Positions 44,105-52,923 of a stretch of DNA of 64,000 nucleotides are shown piece by piece; the first letter of the stretch is position 1; the number at the start of each line of letters is the position of its first letter. This stretch comes from Streptomyces nigra. GTDB lineage: Bacteria; Actinomycetota; Actinomycetes; Streptomycetales; Streptomycetaceae. The position numbers were made by a program, and so were the translations under genes. The stretch is taken from contig NZ_CP029043.1 in NCBI RefSeq assembly GCF_003074055.1, forward strand, positions 5,882,501 through 5,946,500, given 5' to 3'. Below the pieces are notes generated by a model. That model saw only the letters and a list, made by a program, of their open reading frames with translations, had not been told where the DNA came from and ran no database searches.

Positions 44105-46249
44105 CTACACCGGCCGCTGCAGCACCGTCAGACTGCGGTCCACCAGCGTCAGCCGCTCCCCGGCCTGCACCTTCGGCCCCGTACCCGGTGGCACCCCGTC
44201 CGGGCGGGCCGTGTCCACGACCACCTGCCACTGCCGGCCGTGGTCGACCGGCACGACGAAGTCCAGCGTCTTCGGCGAGGCGTTGAACATCAGCAGGAAC
44301 GAGTCGTCGGCGATCCGCTCCCCGCGCGGTCCGGGCTCGGAGATGGCGTTGCCGTTGAGGAACACCGTCAGCGCCGACGCCTGCGCCCGGTCCCAGTCCC
44401 GCTGGGTCATCTCCTTGCCCTCCGGGGTGAACCAGGCGATGTCCGACAGGTCGTCGTGGGTGCCCTCGACGGGCCGCCCGTGGAAGAAGCGCCGCCTGCG
44501 GAAGACGGGGTGCTCGCGGCGCATCGCCACCATCGCGCGCGTGAAGGCGTGCAGGTCCCGCGAGAGGCTCCCGCCCGCGCCCTCCTCCGCCTCCTCGCCG
44601 GGCTGCGGCCAGTGCACCCACGACAGCTCGCTGTCCTGGCAGTACGCGTTGTTGTTGCCGTGCTGGGTGCGGGCGAACTCGTCGCCGTGGCTGATCATCG
44701 GCACACCCTGGGACAGCATGAGCGTGGCGATGAAGTTGCGCATCTGGCGGGCGCGCAGCACCGGCACGTCCGGGTCGTCGGTCTCTCCCTCGGCGCCGCA
44801 GTTCCAGGAGCGGTTGTGGCTCTCGCCGTCCCGGTTGTCCTCGCCGTTGGCGTCGTTGTGCTTGTCGTTGTACGACACCAGGTCGTGCAGGGTGAAGCCG
44901 TCATGGCAGGTCACGAAGTTGATCGAGGCCAGCGGGCGGCGCCCGTCGTCCTGGTACAGATCGGAGGAGCCGGTCAGCCGGGAGGCGAACTCGGCGAGCG
45001 TGCGCGGCTCGCCCCGCCACAGGTCCCGCACGGTGTCGCGGTACTTGCCGTTCCACTCGGTCCACAGCGGCGGGAAGTTGCCCACCTGGTAGCCGCCCTC
45101 GCCGACGTCCCACGGCTCCGCGATCAGCTTCACCTGCGAGACCACCGGGTCCTGCTGCACCAGGTCGAAGAACGACGACAGCCGGTCCACCTCATGGAAC
45201 TGGCGTGCGAGCGTCGCCGCGAGGTCGAAGCGGAAGCCGTCGACGTGCATCTCGGTGACCCAGTACCGCAGCGAGTCCATGATCAGCTGCAGCACGTGCG
45301 GGGACCGCATGAGCAGTGAGTTCCCGGTGCCGGTGGTGTCCATGTAGTACCGGGGGTCGTCCGTCAGCCGGTAGTACTGCGGGTTGTCCAGGCCCCGGAA
45401 CGACAGCGTCGGCCCGAGGTGGTTCCCCTCGGCCGTGTGGTTGTAGACGACGTCGAGGATGACCTCGATACCGGCCTCGTGCAGCGCCCGCACCGCCGAC
45501 TTGAACTCCAGGACCTGCTGGCCGCGGTCGCCCCAGGAGGCGTACGCGTTGTGCGGGGCGAAGAAACCGATCGTGTTGTAGCCCCAGTAGTTGTTCAGGC
45601 CCATGTCGACCAGCCGGTGGTCGTTCACGAACTGGTGGACCGGCATCAGCTCCAGCGCCGTCACGCCCAGCTCGGTCAGGTGCTCGATCAGCGCCGGGTG
45701 CGCGAGGCCCGCGTAGGTGCCGCGCAGCTCCTCCGGCAGCCCCGGATGGCGCATCGTCAGGCCCTTCACATGGGCCTCGTAGATCACCGTGTGGTGGTAT
45801 TCGGTGCGCGGGCGCCGGTCGTCGCCCCAGTCGAAGTACGGGTTCACCACGACGGACGACATCGTGTGCGGCGCCGAGTCGAGGTCGTTGCGCCGGTCGG
45901 GTTCACCGAAGTGGTAGCCGTAGACCTCCTCGCCCCAGCGGACCGAGCCGCTGACCGCCTTCGCGTACGGGTCGAGGAGCAGCTTGGCGGAGTTGCAGCG
46001 CAGCCCCCGCTCCGGGGCGTACGGGCCGTGCACCCGGAATCCGTACCGCTGCCCCGGCATGACGCCCGGCACGTACGCGTGGCGTACGAAGGCGTCGCTC
46101 TCCCGCAGTTCCACCGCCGTCTCCGAGCCGTCGTCGTGCAGCAGACACAGCTCTACTCGGTCCGCGGCCTCCGTGAAGACCGCGAAATTGGTCCCGGCGC
46201 CGTCGTACGTGGCACCGAGCGGATATGCCTCTCCAGGCCAGACCTGCAT
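44105..46249 (-). CDS. treX: Glycogen debranching enzyme TreX/GlgX
   Basis: An isoamylase-type GH13 enzyme of 714 residues that removes alpha-1,6 branches from glycogen, supplying linear chains to TreY. It has the N-terminal CBM48 domain (VWPGEAYPLGATYDGAGTNF) and the catalytic residues in VDGFRFDLAATL (Asp), LIAEPWDVGEGGYQVG (Glu) and VTCHDGFTLHDLVSYNDKHN (Asp). ATG at 46249 has AAAGAG eight bases upstream; GTG at 46255 is an alternative. The start faces the divergent secreted protein gene at 46430. Confidence 0.95.
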   Translation of the reverse strand: MQVWPGEAYPLGATYDGAGTNFAVFTEAADRVELCLLHDDGSETAVELRESDAFVRHAYVPGVMPGQRYGFRVHGPYAPERGLRCNSAKLLLDPYAKAVSGSVRWGEEVYGYHFGEPDRRNDLDSAPHTMSSVVVNPYFDWGDDRRPRTEYHHTVIYEAHVKGLTMRHPGLPEELRGTYAGLAHPALIEHLTELGVTALELMPVHQFVNDHRLVDMGLNNYWGYNTIGFFAPHNAYASWGDRGQQVLEFKSAVRALHEAGIEVILDVVYNHTAEGNHLGPTLSFRGLDNPQYYRLTDDPRYYMDTTGTGNSLLMRSPHVLQLIMDSLRYWVTEMHVDGFRFDLAATLARQFHEVDRLSSFFDLVQQDPVVSQVKLIAEPWDVGEGGYQVGNFPPLWTEWNGKYRDTVRDLWRGEPRTLAEFASRLTGSSDLYQDDGRRPLASINFVTCHDGFTLHDLVSYNDKHNDANGEDNRDGESHNRSWNCGAEGETDDPDVPVLRARQMRNFIATLMLSQGVPMISHGDEFARTQHGNNNAYCQDSELSWVHWPQPGEEAEEGAGGSLSRDLHAFTRAMVAMRREHPVFRRRRFFHGRPVEGTHDDLSDIAWFTPEGKEMTQRDWDRAQASALTVFLNGNAISEPGPRGERIADDSFLLMFNASPKTLDFVVPVDHGRQWQVVVDTARPDGVPPGTGPKVQAGERLTLVDRSLTVLQRPV

Positions 46250-46359
46250 GGACACGACTCTTTCAGCTCGACCCCGCCGTCGGGGGCGCCTTGACGTCGA
46301 GTCTCCCCGAAAGTGATGGAACCACCCCCGACTTACGTCCCTCTTACCGGTCGACCAGT

Positions 46360-46374
46360 GCATACACCGTATGC
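46360..46374. promoter_or_regulatory. Inverted repeat GCATAC-ACC-GTATGC in a divergent promoter region
   Basis: A perfect 6+6 bp palindrome with a three-base spacer lies between treX and the divergent amine-oxidase-type gene, about 110 bases before the treX start and 55 before the other. It resembles a binding site of a dimeric regulator; none is encoded next to it. Confidence 0.4.
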
Positions 46375-46429
46375 CGAACGTGTGGGGCAATCACATACTC
46401 CCGATGACCTGGGGGAGTAGGGGGAAGAC

Positions 46430-47251
46430 GTGCGCGAGATAGTGCGCCGCCACCTGGGGAAGGTGGTGGCCGGCACGGCCATCGCGGTGGCGGGGACCGC
46501 CGTGATGGTCGGGATCACCCTGCCGGGCACGGCGGGGGCCGGCGAACGGGCGGGAGACACCGCCGGGCAGACCGCGGCCGGTGAGCGGGGGGCCGCGGGC
46601 CAGGCGGCCGGCGCGGTGCCGCCGGGTGTCGTCGAGGAGGCGCCCGACGAGGGGGACGCGGGCGTCGGCGACGACCCGCTGACCGACGACGAGACCGAGC
46701 GTGCCGCCCAGCTCGCGGCGAGCCCGCAGCTGCGTACCGCCGGGGAGAACGTGGCCGGGGACCGCGGCGCCCAGCGCCTCGGCGTCGAGCTCGCCGAACC
46801 AGAGGGCGGCGAGACGGACCGCGCGGGCGGGCCGCGCCGGGCCGAGGTGACGTTCTACGACTACAAGACCGACGCGCTCGTCACCCGGACCGTCGACCTG
46901 GACACCGGCAAGGTGGAGCGGACCGTCACCGAGCACGGCGTCCAGCCGCCGCTGAGCCGGGCCGAGTACGCCGAGGCCGCGAAGCTGCTCATCGCCCATC
47001 CGCTGGGCGCGGGCATGAAGGCGGACTACAAGGACGCCACCGGCAAGGCGCTCACCTCGCCGGACCAGCTGCTGCTCAACGGCGCCGTGTACCGGGCCAC
47101 GTCCGGCGGCCAGCCCGCCGCGCTCGACAAGTGCGGCGAGCACCGCTGCGTACGGCTGTTCCCGAAGGTGAAGAACGGGCCCTGGATCGACGCCCGGTCC
47201 TTCGTGATCGACCTCAGCGCCCGCCAGGTCGCCCGGCTCGACACGCGCTGA
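46430..47251 (+). CDS. Exported protein resembling the N2/N3 region of copper amine oxidases
   Basis: A 273-residue protein. The N-terminus has an export signal (VVAGTAIAVAGTAVMVGITLPGTAGAG), followed by a Gly/Ala/Glu-rich stretch. From about residue 125, AEVTFYDYKTDALVTRTVDL, VERTVTEHGVQPPLSRAEY and AAKLLIAHPLG follow the pattern of the N2/N3 domains of copper amine oxidases (VVDL...GVQPPLT.DE). The next gene encodes the catalytic domain. GTG at 46430 has GGGGGAAG upstream. It is probably a subunit or accessory partner of the downstream protein; this is inference from domain pattern and position. Confidence 0.75.
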   Translation: MREIVRRHLGKVVAGTAIAVAGTAVMVGITLPGTAGAGERAGDTAGQTAAGERGAAGQAAGAVPPGVVEEAPDEGDAGVGDDPLTDDETERAAQLAASPQLRTAGENVAGDRGAQRLGVELAEPEGGETDRAGGPRRAEVTFYDYKTDALVTRTVDLDTGKVERTVTEHGVQPPLSRAEYAEAAKLLIAHPLGAGMKADYKDATGKALTSPDQLLLNGAVYRATSGGQPAALDKCGEHRCVRLFPKVKNGPWIDARSFVIDLSARQVARLDTR

Positions 47252-47331
47252 GCCGGCGCCGTCCACCGCACCGGGCCCGACCCGCCCGGACACCACGTAC
47301 TCGCATCTCCTGCAAGAGGAGTCACCTCGTC

Positions 47332-48675
47332 ATGCGTGCAAACAGCTCGACCAGCGGTTCCCGCCCGAGGAGAAAGGTCCGGGCCCGCACCACCGCCGCC
47401 GTCGGCGTGTCCCTGGCCGCCCTGGCCGCCGGCGCCACGACCGGCGCGGGCACCGCCACCGCCCAGCCGCGCGACGCGGCCCCGGCCGCCGCCGACTGCA
47501 GCGCCGCCTACCGCATAGAGAAGAAGCTCAGCGGCGGCACCACGTGGCGCATGTGCTGGCGCTACGACGGCAAGGCCGGTCTGGTCCTGGAGAAGATCTC
47601 CTACCAGCCCAAGGGCGAGACCAAGCCCATCCGGGTCCTCAACAGCGCCCGCCTCGGCCAGATCCACGTCCCGTACGACGACGGCAGCGTCGAGTACGAC
47701 GACCTGACGGGCTTCGGCTTCGCCCAGGGGCTGATGCCGCTGAAGGCCACCGAGTGCCCGGGCGGCACCATCAAGTCCGTCAAGGTCCCCGAGGCCTGGG
47801 ACCCGCAGAACCCGAACGTCAAGGGCCTGTGCACGACGACCCGCGCGCGGGGCCACGCCTACCGGATGCAGGGCGACACCGCGAACAAGGTCTACGCCGC
47901 GCAGGGCCAGGACCTGCTCGTGTACACCGTCAACCAGGTCGGCTGGTACGAGTACATGACCGAGTGGCGCTTCCAGGACGACGGCACGGTCACCATGAAC
48001 GTCGGCGCCACCGGCAGCCTGTCGTACGACGACTACGACGCCGGTGACGGCCGCGGCTGGCCCATCGGCAAGGGGAACCGGGCCAAGGCCACCAGCCACA
48101 GCCACAACGTCTTCTGGCGCCTGGACTTCGCCCTGGACGGCTCCACCAAGAACCGTGTCGAGCAGTACGACTCGACGGTGAGCGCGCCCGCCTCCGGCGA
48201 CCGCGCGCCGCGGACCAAGACCAGTGTCACCAAGGTCACCAAGGAGCTCACCGGCGACGCCAAGGCGTACCGCTGGTGGCGGATGGTCAGCGCGACCGGC
48301 AAGAACAAGGACGGCCACGCCCGGTCGTACGAGATCGTCCCCGGCGTCAGCACCAAGTACCCGGGCCGCAGCTACACCAAGCACGACCTGTACGTCACCG
48401 AGTACGACAAGTGCGAGAAGTTCGCGACCCACAACCCCGGTTGCGGCAACGGGCACCCCAAGTCAGTGGACAAGTGGGTGGGCGGGCAGACCCTCAAGCA
48501 CCCGATCACCTGGATGAACGTCGGCTTCCACCACATCGCCCGCGATGAGGACCAGCAGCCGATGCCGGTCCACTGGCAGGGATTCTCCATCGTCCCGCGC
48601 GATGTGACGGCCATGAACCCGCTCACGCCGAACGAGCTGGCATGGCAGAACGGCCACTGGCAGCCGCGCAGTTGA
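47332..48675 (+). CDS. Secreted copper amine oxidase-type catalytic domain protein
   Basis: A 447-residue exported protein (basic N-terminus, signal to about residue 45) equivalent to the catalytic beta-sandwich domain of copper amine oxidases. Copper ligand pattern: His256 and His258 in TSHSHNVFWRLDFALDG, and His401 in FHHIARDEDQQPMPV. The acidic pair in VPYDDGSVEYDD (Asp116/117) is at the place of the catalytic base. The topaquinone motif Asn-Tyr-Asp/Glu-Tyr reads Trp205-Tyr206-Glu207-Tyr208, so the Asn before the cofactor Tyr is replaced by Trp. AAGAGGAG precedes the ATG. The N2/N3-like domain is encoded by the gene 80 bases upstream. Confidence 0.8.
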   Translation: MRANSSTSGSRPRRKVRARTTAAVGVSLAALAAGATTGAGTATAQPRDAAPAAADCSAAYRIEKKLSGGTTWRMCWRYDGKAGLVLEKISYQPKGETKPIRVLNSARLGQIHVPYDDGSVEYDDLTGFGFAQGLMPLKATECPGGTIKSVKVPEAWDPQNPNVKGLCTTTRARGHAYRMQGDTANKVYAAQGQDLLVYTVNQVGWYEYMTEWRFQDDGTVTMNVGATGSLSYDDYDAGDGRGWPIGKGNRAKATSHSHNVFWRLDFALDGSTKNRVEQYDSTVSAPASGDRAPRTKTSVTKVTKELTGDAKAYRWWRMVSATGKNKDGHARSYEIVPGVSTKYPGRSYTKHDLYVTEYDKCEKFATHNPGCGNGHPKSVDKWVGGQTLKHPITWMNVGFHHIARDEDQQPMPVHWQGFSIVPRDVTAMNPLTPNELAWQNGHWQPRS

Positions 48676-48777
48676 GAAACGACCTGTCCATCCGGCTGCA
48701 CCGCCCGCCGCTCCCGGAGTACCCTTCCTTGATCGTTGGGACGGGGAGTGCTCGGGGGAGCGGAAGGCGGTGCGCGG

Positions 48778-50016
48778 GTGGGCTCGGGAGGGCTGGAGTT
48801 GCCCCCTGGTGACGAGGGTCACGAGGGGAACTCCCCAGACGTCCCGCCCGGCACGGTGTCCCTGGCCCGGCCGATGGAGACCACGTCCATCGGTCCGGAG
48901 CTGGACTGGGACCCCGAGGCCTGGCGGGAGGTCCGTACCCGCGCCCAGCGGGCCGGGCGGGCCTACATCTGGCTGAACCTCGTCGAGCAGCGGCTGCGTG
49001 CCGTCGTGGCCGCCGTGCTGCGGCCCGTCTACGAACCCGTCCACGGGGACGACTGGGTGGTGGCCGCCGCAGGTCCGGCCGGTCAGGAGTGGGTCCAGCG
49101 CGCGGTCGCCGTCCGCGAGGTCAGCCGCCGCAAGGGGTATCTGCTCGACCCGGCCGACGACAACGTCCTCAGTTTCCTCACGCTGCCCCAGCTGCGCGAG
49201 CTGATGGTGCAGCACTGGCCGTGCTTCGAGCCCTATCTCGACGACCGTCGGGAGGTCGAACTCGCCCTGGACGAACTCGAGGTGACCCGGAACGTGGTCT
49301 CGCGCAACCGCGCCCTGTCCGAGGCGGTCCTCAACCAGGCCGAGCGGGCCTCCGCCCGCCTCCTGGAGGCCCTCGGCACCGGCGGTGACGTGCCGTCGGC
49401 CCGCCGGCTGCCGATCGACGCCGTCGAGGACCTGGTCGGCGACCGGTACTCCGACGTCGTCGCCGTGCACTCCGACCGGGTGCGGCTGCTGCGCCGGTTC
49501 CCCGCCGAGGACATCTTCGGCGGCGCGCGCCGGCTCGACGCCATCGGCATCGGCCTGAACCTGCTGGTGCAGAACTTCTCCGGGCGGCGGCTGGTCCGGC
49601 TCGCGGAGGCGGGCTGCCGGGTGCGGCTGCTGTTCCTCAACCCGGCCTCCAGCGCGGTCAAGCGGCGTGAGCGGGAACTGGGCATCAAGCGGGGCGAGCT
49701 GAGCCGCGCGGTGGAGATGAACATCCTGCACATGCGGCGGGTGCGGTCGCGGCTGCGGGACCCGGGCGCCTTCGAGATCCAGGTCTTCGACGAGACGCCC
49801 CGCTTCACGGCCTACCTCGTGGACGGCGACGGCGCCGACGGCATCGCGGTCGTCCAGAACTATCTGCGGCGCACCCGGGGCATGGAGGCGCCGGTGCTGG
49901 TCCTGCGCAACGGCAGCAGGGTCGTGAAGTCGGACGAGGTCGAGGAGGGCGGGCTCTTCCCCACCTATCGCGAGGAGTTCGAGGTCATGTGGGCGGATTC
50001 GCGCCCCGTGTCCTGA
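48778..50016 (+). CDS. SAV2148-type HEPN domain protein
   Basis: A protein of about 412 residues from GTG at 48778, matching the conserved actinobacterial SAV2148 family. Recognisable segments are RTRAQRAGRAYIWLNLVEQR near residue 50, ERASARLLEALG, LNLLVQNFSGRRLVRLAEAGC, HMRRVRSRLRDPGAFEIQVFDETPRF (long families of basic helices) and FPTYREEFEVMW at the C-terminus. HEPN domains often act as ribonucleases or nucleotide-binding modules, but no activity is proven for this family as far as I know. The start is uncertain (GTG 48748 or TTG 48736 are alternatives). Confidence 0.85.
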   Translation: MGSGGLELPPGDEGHEGNSPDVPPGTVSLARPMETTSIGPELDWDPEAWREVRTRAQRAGRAYIWLNLVEQRLRAVVAAVLRPVYEPVHGDDWVVAAAGPAGQEWVQRAVAVREVSRRKGYLLDPADDNVLSFLTLPQLRELMVQHWPCFEPYLDDRREVELALDELEVTRNVVSRNRALSEAVLNQAERASARLLEALGTGGDVPSARRLPIDAVEDLVGDRYSDVVAVHSDRVRLLRRFPAEDIFGGARRLDAIGIGLNLLVQNFSGRRLVRLAEAGCRVRLLFLNPASSAVKRRERELGIKRGELSRAVEMNILHMRRVRSRLRDPGAFEIQVFDETPRFTAYLVDGDGADGIAVVQNYLRRTRGMEAPVLVLRNGSRVVKSDEVEEGGLFPTYREEFEVMWADSRPVS

Positions 50017-50134
50017 ACTGTCCCGCAGGGCGCGAAGTGTCCCATCGGGCAAGCGGAATGCGGTCCTCGGATTGTCAGTGGCCCATGGGAAGGTGGAGAC
50101 CACTGGGGGACGCACCACAAGAAGGGGGACCGCC

Positions 50135-50917
50135 ATGGGGTGGCACCGTGAGCTGCTGATCGGCTTCGACCTGGAGACGACCGGGACCGATCCGCGCGAG
50201 GCGCGCATCGTCACCGGCGCCGTCGTCGAGGTCAGGGACGGGCTGGTCCTCGGCCACCGGCAGTGGCTGGCCGACCCGGGCGTCCCGATCCCCGCCGAGG
50301 CCGTCGCCGTCCACGGTGTCAGCAACGAACGCGCGGCCGCCGAGGGCCGCCCCGCCGACCAGGTCGCCGACGCCATCGCCGACGTCCTGGTGTCGTACTG
50401 GAAGTCGGGCGTCCCGGTCGTCGCCTACAACGCGGCCTTCGATCTGAGCCTGCTCTCCGCCGAGCTGCGCCGGCACGGTCTGCCGTCCCTGCGCGAGCGC
50501 CTCGGCGGCCTCGACCCGGCCCCCGTCGTCGACCCGTACACGATCGACCGCCGGGTCGACCGCTACCGCCGGGGCAAGCGCAACCTCGAAGCGGTCTGCC
50601 GGGAGTACGGAGTGGAGCTCGACTCCGCCCACGACGCCTTCGCCGACGCCCTCGCCGCGGCCCGCCTGGCAGGCGCGATAGCCGCCCGCCACCCCAAGAT
50701 CGCCTCCGTCGGCCCGGCCGAGCTGCACCGCCGCCAGATCGAGTGGTACGCCGAGTGGGCGGCGGACTTCCAGACCTTCCTGCGCGCCAAGGGCGACCCG
50801 GCGGCGGTCGGCGACGGCACCTGGCCGGTCCGCGACCCCGAACCCCCCGTGCCGGGACCGGCGGTGGTCGGCCGGTCGGTACCGGGCGAGGTCCAGATCC
50901 CGGCGGACCGGGCCTGA
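50135..50917 (+). CDS. DEDDh 3'-5' exonuclease (DnaQ/epsilon-like)
   Basis: A 260-residue exonuclease. Exo I is IGFDLETTGTDPREARI (Asp, Glu), exo II is VAYNAAFDLSLLSAEL (Asp), and exo III is HDAFADALAAARLA (His, Asp). The C-terminal ~80 residues (ELHRRQIEWYAEWAADFQTFLR) are a family-specific extension. It lacks BRCT, helicase or polymerase domains and so is a stand-alone proofreading- or repair-type exonuclease. GAAGGGGG lies upstream of the ATG at 50135. It ends 37 bases before the convergent APH gene. Confidence 0.93.
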   Translation: MGWHRELLIGFDLETTGTDPREARIVTGAVVEVRDGLVLGHRQWLADPGVPIPAEAVAVHGVSNERAAAEGRPADQVADAIADVLVSYWKSGVPVVAYNAAFDLSLLSAELRRHGLPSLRERLGGLDPAPVVDPYTIDRRVDRYRRGKRNLEAVCREYGVELDSAHDAFADALAAARLAGAIAARHPKIASVGPAELHRRQIEWYAEWAADFQTFLRAKGDPAAVGDGTWPVRDPEPPVPGPAVVGRSVPGEVQIPADRA

Positions 50918-50954
50918 GGGCCCCGGCGCGCCGCCGCCCTTGGGCCACAGCGGC

Positions 50955-51818
50955 TCAGAACGGATACCACCGCACCGTCTCGTCCCCGTCCCGCAGTGAC
51001 GCCACCCGGCGCCGGAACTCCTCCAGCGCCTTCGGGTTGCTCGGGGCGTGCTGCGCCACCCAGGCGCAGCTCGCCGTCTCGCGGGCGCCGCGGAGCACCG
51101 CGCAGCCGTCCCACTCGCGCACGTCCCAGCCGTACGTGTCCGTGAACTCCTCGTAGGACGCCGCGGGCAGCCCGTACCGGTCCCGGGACAGGGCCATGAC
51201 CACCAGGTCGTGCTCGCGCAGATCGGCGGAGAAGGTCTCCAGGTCGACCAGGACCGGTCCGTCCGGGCCGGCGTGCACATTGCGGGGGAGGGCGTCGCCG
51301 TGGATGGGGCCCGGTGTCAGACGGGGCGTCAGGCGCGCCGCGGCCTCGGCGAAGCCGTCCCTGCGCTCATGCAGATACGCGGCGTCCGCCGGGTCGATCG
51401 CGTCGCCCGCCAGCCGCAGCCAGCGCTCCACCCCGCCCAGCAGCTCACGGGGCGGCAGCGCGAACGGCGGCGCGGGCAGGGCGTGCACGATCCGCAGCAG
51501 CGCGGCCAGGTCACGGGGTTCGGCGGGGCGTACCGCGTCCGGCAGGCGGTGCCACACGGTCACCGGGTGCCCGTCCACCAGCAGGGCCTCCGGTTCGGCG
51601 GCCCGGACGGCCGGGACCCCGGCGTCCGCCAGCCACAGCGCGATCCGCAGCTCGCGGCGGGCCCGCTCCAGCAGTTCGGCGTCCCGGCCGACCTTGACGA
51701 CCAGGCCGCCGGCGGCGAACACCGCGTTCTCCCCGAGGGACAGCAGCCGCGCGTCCCCGGCCGGGGCGGGCAGGACCTCCGCCGCCGCCAGTACCTCGCG
51801 CGCCCGTGCCTCGTCCAT
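50955..51818 (-). CDS. APH-family phosphotransferase
   Basis: A 287-residue kinase of the aminoglycoside phosphotransferase/choline kinase fold. The N-lobe has LLSLGENAVFAAGGLVVKVGR with the ATP-binding Lys; the catalytic loop is PIHGDALPRNVHAG and the metal-binding motif is VLVDLETFSADLREHDLV. The C-terminal segment AVLRGARETASCAWVAQHA is typical of the actinobacterial subgroup whose substrate is unknown. The family name does not imply aminoglycoside resistance here. It is divergent from the sugar transporter operon. Confidence 0.9.
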   Translation of the reverse strand: MDEARAREVLAAAEVLPAPAGDARLLSLGENAVFAAGGLVVKVGRDAELLERARRELRIALWLADAGVPAVRAAEPEALLVDGHPVTVWHRLPDAVRPAEPRDLAALLRIVHALPAPPFALPPRELLGGVERWLRLAGDAIDPADAAYLHERRDGFAEAAARLTPRLTPGPIHGDALPRNVHAGPDGPVLVDLETFSADLREHDLVVMALSRDRYGLPAASYEEFTDTYGWDVREWDGCAVLRGARETASCAWVAQHAPSNPKALEEFRRRVASLRDGDETVRWYPF

Positions 51819-51987
51819 CGCCCGCCTCCGTGGGGTCGTACGCCTTCGCTAACGGCGGACGCATTCCCGCCATTCGCGCTCAGTCTCGCATTTCCACAGG
51901 TCGGACGCGTGCGGGTGGTCTTGACGGGGTACGGCGCCTTCACGACCATGACGGGGCCCGCCCGAGCCGTGCGAAGGGGCTGATGCC

Positions 51988-52923
51988 GTGACCTCGGTGA
52001 CCCAAGCCGAGAGGCCGGCCGCCCGTGTGCCCCGCCCCGGCCGGGACCGGCGCGTCACGGACCGCGGGGCCTGGTTCCTGGTGCTGCCCGCGCTGCTGCC
52101 CATCCTGATCCTCAGCGTCGGCCCGCTGCTCTACGGCATCCTGCTGTCCTTCACCGACGCCCAGTCCGGACGCACCGCGGCCGCCCGGTGGATCGGCGGG
52201 CTCAACTTCCAGGACCTGCTGCACGACACGCTGTTCTGGGAGTCGTTCCGCATCGGCCTGGTCTGGGCGGTCGGCGTCACCGTGCCGCAGTTCCTGCTGG
52301 CCCTCGGCCTCGCCCTGCTGCTCAACCAGGACCTGCGGCTGCGCTGGCTGGCCCGTGCCCTCGCGATCGTCCCGTGGGCCATGCCCGAGGTCGTCGTCGG
52401 CGTCATGTGGCGGCTGGTCTATGCCCCCGACGCCGGTGTCCTCAACGAGACCCTGCGCGATCTCGGCCTCGGCGACGGCCGTGACTGGCTGAGCGGCCTC
52501 GGCACGGCCCTGCCCGCCGTGATCGTGGTCGGCGTCTGGGCCGGGATGCCCACCACCACGGTCGCCCTGCTCGCCGGACTGCAGAACACCCCGCGCGAAC
52601 TGCACGAGGCCGCCGCCGTGGACGGCGCCGGCGCCTGGCGCCGCTTCCGCACGGTCACCTGGCCCGCGCTGAGACCCGTGGCCCTGTCCATCACCGCGCT
52701 CAACCTGATCTGGAACTTCAACTCCTTCGCCCTGGTCTACGTGCTGACCAGCGGCGGCCCGGGCGGCCGCACCCGGCTGCCGATGCTCTTCGCCTACGAA
52801 GAGGCGTTCCGCTACGGGCAGTTCGGCTACGCGGCGGCGATGGGATGTGTGATGGTCGCGGCGATCTCGGTCCTGCTCGCGGTGTTCCTGGCCGGCCGGC
52901 TGCGGGGCGGTGACACGGCATGA
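51988..52923 (+). CDS. Carbohydrate ABC transporter permease (MalF-type)
   Basis: A 311-residue permease with six membrane segments, first of three transporter genes. The coupling loop is recognisable as ELHEAAAVDGAGAWRRFRTVTWPAL. The ~30-residue cytoplasmic N-terminus precedes WFLVLPALLPILILSVGPLLYG. GTG at 51988. The next permease starts in an ATGA overlap. No ATPase gene is present in the operon, as in many Streptomyces sugar importers that use the shared ATPase MsiK. Confidence 0.92.
   Translation: MTSVTQAERPAARVPRPGRDRRVTDRGAWFLVLPALLPILILSVGPLLYGILLSFTDAQSGRTAAARWIGGLNFQDLLHDTLFWESFRIGLVWAVGVTVPQFLLALGLALLLNQDLRLRWLARALAIVPWAMPEVVVGVMWRLVYAPDAGVLNETLRDLGLGDGRDWLSGLGTALPAVIVVGVWAGMPTTTVALLAGLQNTPRELHEAAAVDGAGAWRRFRTVTWPALRPVALSITALNLIWNFNSFALVYVLTSGGPGGRTRLPMLFAYEEAFRYGQFGYAAAMGCVMVAAISVLLAVFLAGRLRGGDTA

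Noticed and set aside
41867..45319. A very long open frame on the plus strand across treY and treX
   Set aside because: It is antisense to two well-conserved enzymes, has a composition typical of GC-rich shadow frames and contains no recognisable domain.
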